Made by a program: the position numbers and the translations under genes
Shown here: positions 27,942 to 35,283 of the stretch, one piece after another
Numbering within the stretch: the first letter of the stretch is position 1
Layout of the letters: each line of letters starts with the position of its first letter
NCBI RefSeq assembly: GCF_023734775.1
Contig: NZ_AP025732.1
Coordinates: 3,602,501-3,666,500, forward strand
DNA length: 64,000 nt
Source of the DNA: Nostoc cf. commune SO-36
Lineage (GTDB): Bacteria > Cyanobacteriota > Cyanobacteriia > Cyanobacteriales > Nostocaceae
Reading direction: 5' to 3'
The notes under the pieces: generated by a model
Seen by the model: the letters and a program-made list of their open reading frames with translations, nothing else
Database searches by the model: none
What the model was told of the DNA's origin: nothing

Positions 27942-30262
27942 TAACGGCTTAAATACCAACCTTGATCTTTCATCGTTGAATGGCAGCAACGGCTTTGCCA
28001 TCAATGGTAGTGGCACTAACTCTTCAGGCACATCAGTTAGCAATGCTGGCGACATCAATGGCGACAATCTCGATGACCTGATTATTGGCGCACCGGGTGC
28101 TACTTTGGGTACAGGGCAGAGCTACGTAGTATTTGGTAGCATTAGCACCTTCAATGCCAGCCTCGACCTCTCATCCCTTGATGGTAGCAACGGCTTTGCC
28201 ATTAATGGCATTAATGACTCAACAGGAGATCGCATCCCAGACTCCTCAGGCAAGTCAGTCAGTAGTGCTGGAGACGTTAACGGCGACGGAATTGACGACC
28301 TAATTATTGGCGCACCCAGTGCCGTTTCTGGTGCAGGGCAAAGCTACGTGGTGTTTGGTAGCACTAATGGTTTCAATGCTAGCCTTGACCTCTCATCCCT
28401 GGACGGCAGTAACGGCTTTGCCATCAACGGCAGTGACACCGACTCCGCAGGTAACTCAGTCAGCAATGCTGGGGATGTTAACAATGATGGCATTGATGAC
28501 TTAATTATTGGCGCACAGGGCACAGGAAAGAGCTACGTAGTATTTGGCAGCACTAGCGCCTTCAATGCCAGCTTCGACCTTTCGTCCTTGAATGGCAGTA
28601 ATGGCTTTGTCATCAACGGTAATACCACTGATTTCTCCGGTGCTTCAGTTAGCAATGCTGGAGACGTTAATAATGATGACATCGACGACCTGATTATCGG
28701 TGCATATAATGCTGATTCGGGTGCAGGGAAGAGTTTTGTGGTCTTTGGCAGCACTAATGGTTTTAATGCCAACCTCGACCTCTCCAACCTTGACAGTAGC
28801 AATGGTTTTGCCATCAACGGTATTAATGGCAATGACTCTTCAGGCTACTCAGTTAGTGCTGCTGGGGATGTCAACGATGACGATATCGCTGACCTAATTA
28901 TTGGCGCACCTTTTGCCGCTTCGGGTGCAGGGCAGAGCTACGTGGTTTTTGGCAGCAGTAGCGGCTTTAATGCCAACCTTGACCTTTCCAACCTTGATGA
29001 GAGCCAGGGTTTTGCTATCAACGGTATTAATAGTACTGACTCTTTAGGTATTTCTGTTAGTGCTGCTGGAGATATTAACGGCGATGGTGCTGACGATTTG
29101 CTTGTTGGTGCATCTGGTGCTTCTTTGGGGGCAGGACAAAGCTATGTCATCTTTGGTACTCCCCAACCAGAACCAGAACTACAACCAGAACCACAACCAG
29201 AACCACAACCACAACCAGAACCACAACCATTAGAAACTAACAAATAGTGGTAATGATGTCTTTAATATCAAAGGTGACAATGGTAAAGTAACACTCAAAG
29301 TTGCGATCGCAGGCAGCAATTCTCCGTTGGTGAATGAATTCGGTGTATATGCTGTTGATGATGCTACAGGCGAAATTGATGGTATTGCTCCGAACGAAGC
29401 AGGTTACACCCGCAAAGCTTTAGAACGAGGACAGGTGATTCTCTCAGCTATTGCTAACGCACCTAATGGGTTCAGCAACAATTCTTTAAATAGTTTATTG
29501 GAGTTCCCATCTGATACTAATCTGAGATTTTATTTAGTCAAAAACAGTACAACAGAAAATGTGTTAAGTAATGTTACACCAATCACTGACGTACTGCTTT
29601 CTGACTCTTCAAATCAAAAGATTACAAGTTTAAATGACAATGCGTTCTCCTTAGCTTGGAAAGATGCTTCTGGTAATAGCAGTAATGATTTCCAGAATCT
29701 AGTAGTAAGAATTCAGCCGACAAATGAGCCGTTGCCTTTGGGTACAAGTCTACAAAGTCAGCCACAAGGAGAATTGATTGATTTACGGGATGCTAAACAA
29801 CAGGTGAGAGCTAATTTTGTTGTCAACCGAGAAGCTTCATTCAACAATTTCGTCGGATTCTATAAAGTAGCTGATGAGAATGGTGGTATTGACACCAACG
29901 GCGATGGTAATGGAGATATTCTTATTGGACAAGCTGGTTATGCCCAAGCCGCAATACGTCAGCGTGTTGCCGGAATTGACTTGTTGGTAAATAACCAAGG
30001 TACGGCAAGTTATACTGGCACTTTCGAGCCTGGTTCTATCTTTGCACCATTCATTATTATCAATGGCAGACCAGATGCTATTTTAGATAGCAATCCCAAT
30101 AATGATCCAGCAGTTTACTTCCCATTCTTGGGTGCTAACGCTGACAAGGTAGATCATATTCGTCTGTTAGGGAATAACACCTTTGGCTTTGAAGATTTAG
30201 CTGGTGGGGGTGACAAAGATTTTAATGATGTTATTGTCAAAGTCAATTTGAGCATTGTCTAA
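27942..30262 (+). pseudogene. FG-GAP / DUF4114 surface protein, 3' part
   Basis: Six more FG-GAP modules (to about 29155) are followed by a Glu-Pro-Gln linker (PQPEPEL..PEPQ) and a C-terminal DUF4114 region. DUF4114 is visible twice: AVDDATGEIDGIAPNEAGYT with NVTPITDVLLS in the first half, and GFYKVADENGGIDTNGDGNG to GFEDLAGGGDKDFNDVIVKV at the end. The frame breaks after PLETNK at 29247; the next frame reads NSGNDVFNIKGDNGKVTLKV and joins the DUF4114 part, so an extra A in ACAAATAG near 29245 is the cause. Modules 2-4 here closely repeat modules 3-5 of the 5' part, suggesting a block duplication. Confidence 0.82.
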
Positions 30263-30368
30263 ATAATGATTTAAAATTCAGAATTCAAAAGACTTGGATA
30301 TCCAAGCTTAATAAGAGAATCAAGAAGCTTTAGCACGTTTGATTTTCCAATAATTCTGGATTTTGAAA

Positions 30369-30392
30369 GGAGCCGGAGTTTTTCCCGGCTCC
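30369..30392 (+). terminator. Stem-loop terminator after the FG-GAP/DUF4114 gene
   Basis: Arms GGAGCCGG (30369-30376) and CCGGCTCC (30385-30392) with an 8-base loop containing TTTTT. It lies about 105 bases downstream of the stop codon. There is no T tract after the stem on the plus strand, so termination strength is uncertain. Confidence 0.6.
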
Positions 30393-30660
30393 ACTTCTGA
30401 AAGACAATTGACCGTACTTAAGGTACAAATAGGGGTTTGAGCGAATGGTAAACAGCGCCCATCCTATTTGATGATGCGATCGCAATCAGTGTTTATCCTT
30501 TAGCGACAATTATACTTAGTAAAATTTTGTACTATTTAAACTTTATCCCTCAACTATGTTATGATTAGATATGTTGAGAAATATTTTCGGTCATGTGACT
30601 GACTATATAGACACCTCTCCGAATCTAAATCTCTACACTCTTTGATTCTTAAGGTGTTTG

Positions 30661-30795
30661 ATGTCGGTTGATATTTCTAATCTATTAAATGACGTTGAAG
30701 ATGACGACCTAGATGGGTCTTATCAGAGTATGGGTAAAGGGTTTTGGTGTCTACCAACTAGAACACTGGCAAAAAGAGGGAATTTGCCCTTCTAG
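30661..30795 (+). CDS. Possible 44-aa acidic peptide
   Basis: An ORF MSVDISNLLNDVEDDDLDGS ... with an acidic first half and a basic second half, ending at TAG 30795. AAGGTG sits 6 bases before the ATG. The second half overlaps a long inverted repeat (30742-30753 with 30793-30804). That favours either a leader-type regulatory RNA or chance. I do not recognise a family. Confidence 0.3.
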   Translation: MSVDISNLLNDVEDDDLDGSYQSMGKGFWCLPTRTLAKRGNLPF

Positions 30796-30804
30796 ACACC
30801 AAAA
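30742..30804. repeat. 12-base perfect inverted repeat
   Basis: Arms TTTTGGTGTCTA (30742-30753) and TAGACACCAAAA (30793-30804) with a 39-base spacer. The right arm ends in six A residues, so the structure could serve as a terminator in either direction. It lies in the 790-base interval between the FG-GAP/DUF4114 gene and the 142-aa gene at 31050; apart from this and the ORF at 30661 I see nothing else there. Confidence 0.6.
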
Positions 30805-31049
30805 AAGTAACCAATATTCAGGCGTTAAGAAATATCTAAGGGATAGGTAATAGTCTCAAAGTTAATAGAGCTAGACTTTTAGAGATAACAGTTTTCAGCA
30901 TTCCAAAAATTGAAATTTTAGTTAGCCGAACTGTATGGGGATACATCGCGTGGCACTGATACCCATAACTGTCAAAAAAATGTGCTAACAAGAACGGACA
31001 AGTTTAGTGTGTCACAAAACCAGACAACATACGGATACTACTTGAACTT

Positions 31050-31478
31050 ATGCCCACGGATATAATTACCCGTCCTGAGTCCCTTACAGAAGACTGCTTC
31101 TTTACTTACGCCCTTGGGACTGATTTGCATGATACTAACTCGACAGCCAAATATTTACGCCGAATCAGAAAAGAAGATAAACCGTATATCGACATAGCTG
31201 TTTCTCCTAGACCTGGCTATCGATTTGAGGTTTGTCTTATACCTGTTGAAGGGTTCGCTCAAGAAACAATATTGACAAAAGATGGATTTGCGAAAGCTTT
31301 AGCGATTATTTGTGCTGTATCTAATAAAGCTAGGAAGCGATTCCCCTCAGGAAATGGGCAAGAAATTGTCCGGTGTCAATTTAGCAACTTAGCTGATGCA
31401 GTAGCTGTAGCAAACAGACTATCTGCATTGCCTGCTGATATGTATGAAACTCTCGCCAAGCTACCAAATACTTTGTAA
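31050..31478 (+). CDS. Conserved cyanobacterial protein, unknown
   Basis: A 142-aa soluble protein: MPTDIITRPESLTEDCFFTY, then KYLRRIRKEDKPYIDIAVSP, ILTKDGFAKALAIICAVSNK and a C-terminal helix ALPADMYETLAKLPNTL. The composition is that of a globular alpha/beta protein with no signal or membrane segment. I do not know the family. The codon use is like that of neighbours, and the ORF is long enough for its size to be believable. The next gene (DUF3134) follows 200 bases on. Confidence 0.5.
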   Translation: MPTDIITRPESLTEDCFFTYALGTDLHDTNSTAKYLRRIRKEDKPYIDIAVSPRPGYRFEVCLIPVEGFAQETILTKDGFAKALAIICAVSNKARKRFPSGNGQEIVRCQFSNLADAVAVANRLSALPADMYETLAKLPNTL

Positions 31479-31679
31479 TATTGTATTCCGCTTGAAGATT
31501 TATTATTAGGACTAATGCGGAGAAATTTTAGTGGTAAGGAAGTAGACGGGCTGGAGATGAAAGACTAAATGGTTCATATTTCACCTGTTGAGAAAAGGCT
31601 TGTTATGCAAGACTTTTAACCTAATGTGGAATTTTGATGTTTTTTACGGTAATCTGTAATTCTAAAGTGAGTTTTTTTT

Positions 31680-31913
31680 ATGCCTACAAGCCCTTTGCGT
31701 GAAGAACCTCGTAACCAACGAGCGCCTGTAATTCGTACAAGTAATGAGTTTATTCTTTTAGAATGGCTAAAGTCAACTGGTCGTTTAATCGAGCGTGAAC
31801 ATCAAGAATCTGAATATCTGACTGAAGTAGAAGAAATTTCCGAAATGATAGACCTTGACGATATCCCTTACGATCATGATGATGACGATGGTGATATGGA
31901 TATAGAAGCCTAA
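31680..31913 (+). CDS. DUF3134 family protein
   Basis: A 77-aa protein beginning MPTSPLREEPRNQRAPVI, with LEWLKSTGRLIERE and EEISEMIDLDDIPYDHDDDD. This matches the cyanobacterial DUF3134 family, which has an LREEPRNQRA start, a STGRL core and an acidic tail. The function is unknown. The gene is complete. A MITE begins 15 bases after its stop. Confidence 0.85.
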   Translation: MPTSPLREEPRNQRAPVIRTSNEFILLEWLKSTGRLIEREHQESEYLTEVEEISEMIDLDDIPYDHDDDDGDMDIEA

Positions 31914-31928
31914 TTCGTAATTATTTAC

Positions 31929-32083
31929 CAATACGGTTCAGTTAAGGCTAAAACTCTGGTTCCAAAGTCAATTTTTTAACGAACCGCCTTCTCTACGAGA
32001 GGCTTTCGCCAACGCGTAGCGTCTCGTAGAGAAGGCGCAGAGAACGCAGAGAGAAGAAAGAGATGCTTAACTGAACTGTATTA
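31929..32083. mobile_element. MITE-like element, copy 2, with 10-bp direct repeats
   Basis: A 155-base element with terminal inverted repeats CAATACGGTTCAGTTAAG and the complement of CTTAACTGAACTGTATTA. It is flanked on both sides by AATTATTTAC (31919-31928 and 32084-32093), a convincing target duplication. Inside is a strong hairpin CCTTCTCTACGAGA ... TCTCGTAGAGAAGG. The shared interior CAAAGTCAATT.TTTAACGAA links it to the element at 16302-16430, so at least two copies of one family are in the window. Confidence 0.8.
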
Positions 32084-32144
32084 AATTATTTACTCTAAGC
32101 GTTTCATTGATTTGGAATGTGTACTTCATTTACGCCGGAAGGTT

Positions 32145-32515
32145 AAGATTCCCGACTTTTTAGAGAAGTCGGGAATCTTAGTAGTGAACGACTCAGACTT
32201 GCCTACGGCTGAAGTCTGAGCTTCCCAATTCATCGGGGATAGCCTCAAAAACTCTGTAGTTTTTTTAGTCTGACATCCCCTCCAAGGGCAGGAGTCCTGG
32301 TTCCCAAGACCCAAATCTTTCTCTTGCAACATGTACCTATTAGCTTGGTTTTCGCTTGCGGCATTGATGGTCAAGACAATATATATCTTACCAGAAAATT
32401 TTGGGGATTCGTCATACATCCAGTATTTGTTTTTACTGCGTAAAAAATTAATCCCAGATGCAATCCTCATCCCCCGCTCACAATCCCCATCTTAGGAATA
32501 CCTAGAAGATGGGGA
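32145..32515 (-). mobile_element. IS200/IS605-derived miniature element with omega-RNA-like end
   Basis: No transposase, but both ends have the hairpins expected of IS200/IS605 elements. There are perfect 14-base arms AAGATTCCCGACTT/AAGTCGGGAATCTT at 32145-32179, and 10-base arms TCCCCATCTT/AAGATGGGGA at 32484-32515. Read on the minus strand, a second hairpin CTCAGACTTCAGCC ... AAGTCTGAG follows GGGAAG and precedes TCGTTCAC. This resembles the right-end structure shared by TnpB guide (omega) RNAs in cyanobacterial IS605 elements. A short ORF here (32126-32470) is not a gene. The match to omega RNA is from memory of the motif. Confidence 0.5.
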
Positions 32516-32545
32516 CTTCCGCGATACGTTAAAATGCGAATATGT

Positions 32546-33733
32546 TTAATTCTTGGACTTAAGTAATAGATAAAATAACTCTCCATTGCTGACTGTAACA
32601 CCAGCGCGTTGGCTTTGCCCGCCGTAGGCATCGCCTGCTAATTTCCCAGTACCTAAAAAATAATCTACCCTACCTGCACCTTTAATTGCACCTCCGGTAT
32701 CTTGGTCAAGAACATAGCGGCTAATAATGCGCTCTTCCATTTTTCCGGTAGGATTAACAAAGGGAATGGAAGCGCGAATCAATGCTAAAGCACCAGGAGG
32801 CATAAGAGATTTATCTGTAGCAATAGAACGCTCTGCTGTTAATGGTACATTGATAGAACCTTGCGCTGGCTGACCGTGATTTTCTTGAAAAAAAACAAAG
32901 CTGCGATCGCGCGGAATATAAATATTTAATTCTGGGGGATGCTGTTGGAAATAATCGAGAATAATTGGCATAGTTACACCTTCTAGCGGTAATTTGCCAT
33001 CATTCACTAATTCTCGCCCAATGCTTTTGTAATTATAAGCAGTATTACCCGCAGAACCGATTGTTGTTTGAGTACCATCAGAAAGCTGAAGTTTCGCCGA
33101 ACCTTGAATTTGAGCTAAATATGGTTCGAAGCGATCGCGAAACCAAAACAACTCTAATCCTCGCAATTTCCCTTTTGCGCTTTGTAAACCATCTGCTCCT
33201 TCTAACTCCTCGCGTGTCGGATGAGGTTTAGGCCAAAATTTGAAATCAGCAGGTAAGCGATAAACAGGATAGCGATATTCTGTTGCAGAATTAGTTTTTA
33301 ATAGAAGTTCGCGGAATCTTTGCAAGCTTTTGAAGACGCGATCGCGCGTAATCCCTACCACCGGATAGTTTTGATAAGCAGCTTTAGCATTAGCCGTTTC
33401 TAGGTATTGGAGGCTACGAGCGATCGCACTCATCGGCGCCTTTTTATCTGCTATTTCTCCATATAGAATTTCGTCCAAACAAGAGGTATCACTTTGACAA
33501 CAAGTAACTGGTAATCTCTGAATCAATGGTACTTTTTGCTTTTGTGTAAGTGCATCTTGATTTTCAGCAGTTAAAGAAAGTGGGATATCCCACTTTTTCA
33601 CCCGACATTCTGGCGAAATAAGTTCCCGATGCGTTAAAGATTGCATCCGTACCAGCAAAACCGATAAAACCACAGGTAAACTAATGGCGATCGCTTTGTT
33701 AAATTTTCCTAACCCAGCAAGTCCCTTTTTCAT
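32546..33733 (-). CDS. mltA: Lytic murein transglycosylase A (MltA)
   Basis: About 395 aa. One N-terminal membrane or signal-anchor segment (AIAISLPVVLSVLLV) is followed by the MltA domain: YPVYRLPADFKFWPKPHPTR, RGLELFWFRDRFEPYLAQIQ, LQLSDGTQTTIGSAGNTAYN and IGRELVNDGKLP. Then comes the 3D domain with its aspartates: SRYVLDQDTGGAIKGAGRVD and YFLGTGKLAGDAYGG. The enzyme cuts the MurNAc-GlcNAc bond of peptidoglycan, leaving 1,6-anhydro-MurNAc. The catalytic Asp lies in VDYFLGTG/DQDTGG. The ATG at 33733 is preferred to the preceding TTG. The gene is intact and single. Confidence 0.92.
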   Translation of the reverse strand: MKKGLAGLGKFNKAIAISLPVVLSVLLVRMQSLTHRELISPECRVKKWDIPLSLTAENQDALTQKQKVPLIQRLPVTCCQSDTSCLDEILYGEIADKKAPMSAIARSLQYLETANAKAAYQNYPVVGITRDRVFKSLQRFRELLLKTNSATEYRYPVYRLPADFKFWPKPHPTREELEGADGLQSAKGKLRGLELFWFRDRFEPYLAQIQGSAKLQLSDGTQTTIGSAGNTAYNYKSIGRELVNDGKLPLEGVTMPIILDYFQQHPPELNIYIPRDRSFVFFQENHGQPAQGSINVPLTAERSIATDKSLMPPGALALIRASIPFVNPTGKMEERIISRYVLDQDTGGAIKGAGRVDYFLGTGKLAGDAYGGQSQRAGVTVSNGELFYLLLKSKN

Positions 33734-33849
33734 CAAAATTAAAATTTTTCATATTATCCCGCTTCCCTCAAATTCAAAATCAAACCGCAAAGCGAGAGTC
33801 ATTAATCATTCATTCTCTGTGCAATGCCCCATGCCTCATCCCCAATACC

Positions 33850-35196
33850 TTATTCATTCATATTACGATAAGTAGCAACTGCGGAAGGCGATATTCGATT
33901 CAAATATCGGAATATCCAATATTTGAATATGGTATCTAAAATCACTGGGAATGTAGCAATAAATAAGAAGATAAAATCTCTACTTGCCGGTAATCCCCAA
34001 TGGCGTGATACACCTTCTAGAAGTACTTCCCAGCCATGAGGAGAGTGAAATCCTACGAATATATCAGTAAACAAAATGATGATAAATGCCTTGGCACTAT
34101 CACTAAGTCCATAGACAATATGATCGAAAAAATCTTTTAGCACAGCAATAGAAGACTTGCTGACGACTAAAAGCCAAATAAAAGCAACTACCGAGAACAT
34201 ATCTGCAAAAACATTTTTGATTGCATTAGAGCTTTCGCTGCGAAATTCTTCAGCAAGCTCATTAGCCCTCTTTTTCATCTCAGTTTCAATTTGCTCAGGT
34301 AACAGTGGAGGAGCTTTGATAATTAAATTTTCAAATTTGAGCTTTTCTTCAAATCTTTGAAGTTGTACAAGGGCTTCTTCTTCCATTTCTGAATTGAGAA
34401 ATATTTGTATTTCTTCAGTATTTCTAAATCGATCAATAATGGGGCCGAGTACGAAAGCTTTTGCTATCTGATGTGTTAAAAGTGGTATGATAATTAATAG
34501 TAAAATAAACCTGATAGATATTATTGTTCTTCTTTGAGTCTGACGAAAAGTCTGAATTACGTCTTGTTCCGAATTAGGGTCTAATTCAACTTGCAGACGA
34601 CTGATAGTACTTAAAATAGAGCGAGGTAAAACGCCCACTGTATCGGCTTTACGCTTTACTTTTGATTTATTATCCGAGTCTTTAATTGGTATTTTGGGTG
34701 GTAATGTCGGAGGATTGACAATTAGTGAATTCCCGTCAGATATTACAGGCTCAACTGGTAAGTTTGGAGGTATAACTACTAAAGCTTTGGAAGTGGTTTG
34801 ATCAGAAATTGTTGTGTATTTGGATGTAACTTGATCGATGAAATTTAGCTTTTCCAAAACCAGAGAAGGACTTGGATGCTCTATACCTACTTTCTGAGCA
34901 GCCTTTTGATTCTCTTCATTTAAAAACCAACGGCTTGCTTTCAACTCTGTAAGCCGCATTCTTACAGTTTTTAATAGCTTTTTTAGGTCTGACTCAAAAT
35001 AATCCATCACACTATTACTGTACATGGCTGAGTCAATGTCTATTTTATTACCATTAAAATGCTTATCTTCTATTTCCTTAATCTTTAATGCTGCATCATA
35101 AGCTTGATGTAAAGAACGTTCAGGAGTCTGTAAGTACCATCGGTAAGTATCAAGTAAGAAAGAATAGATTTTTTGACTAAAAACAGAGTTTTTCAT
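33850..35196 (-). CDS. pxcA: Proton extrusion protein PxcA (CemA family)
   Basis: About 448 aa. The N-terminal soluble part has YSFLLDTYRWYLQTPERSLH and KLLKTVRMRLTELKASRWFL. The C-terminal CemA domain has four membrane segments: RFILLLIIIPLLTHQIAKAF, NVFADMFSVVAFIWLLVVSK, AFIIILFTDIFVGFHSPHGW and FIFLFIATFPVILDTIFKYW. It ends in the family tail RYLNRISPSAVATYRNMNE. PxcA takes part in light-induced proton efflux and pH homeostasis at the plasma membrane. ATG at 35196 is chosen over a TTG three codons earlier. The gene is intact. Confidence 0.93.
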   Translation of the reverse strand: MKNSVFSQKIYSFLLDTYRWYLQTPERSLHQAYDAALKIKEIEDKHFNGNKIDIDSAMYSNSVMDYFESDLKKLLKTVRMRLTELKASRWFLNEENQKAAQKVGIEHPSPSLVLEKLNFIDQVTSKYTTISDQTTSKALVVIPPNLPVEPVISDGNSLIVNPPTLPPKIPIKDSDNKSKVKRKADTVGVLPRSILSTISRLQVELDPNSEQDVIQTFRQTQRRTIISIRFILLLIIIPLLTHQIAKAFVLGPIIDRFRNTEEIQIFLNSEMEEEALVQLQRFEEKLKFENLIIKAPPLLPEQIETEMKKRANELAEEFRSESSNAIKNVFADMFSVVAFIWLLVVSKSSIAVLKDFFDHIVYGLSDSAKAFIIILFTDIFVGFHSPHGWEVLLEGVSRHWGLPASRDFIFLFIATFPVILDTIFKYWIFRYLNRISPSAVATYRNMNE

Positions 35197-35283
35197 TGCA
35201 AACAATCATCCAGCATTATTTGGTAATTCTTAACCTTAAGTTAACGCACGAAGTATACTAGCAAATCTACAAGGAGAAAGTTT

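Noticed and set aside
32126..32470. 114-aa minus-strand ORF
   Set aside because: It reads through the terminal hairpins of the IS605-derived element and matches no TnpA or TnpB motif.
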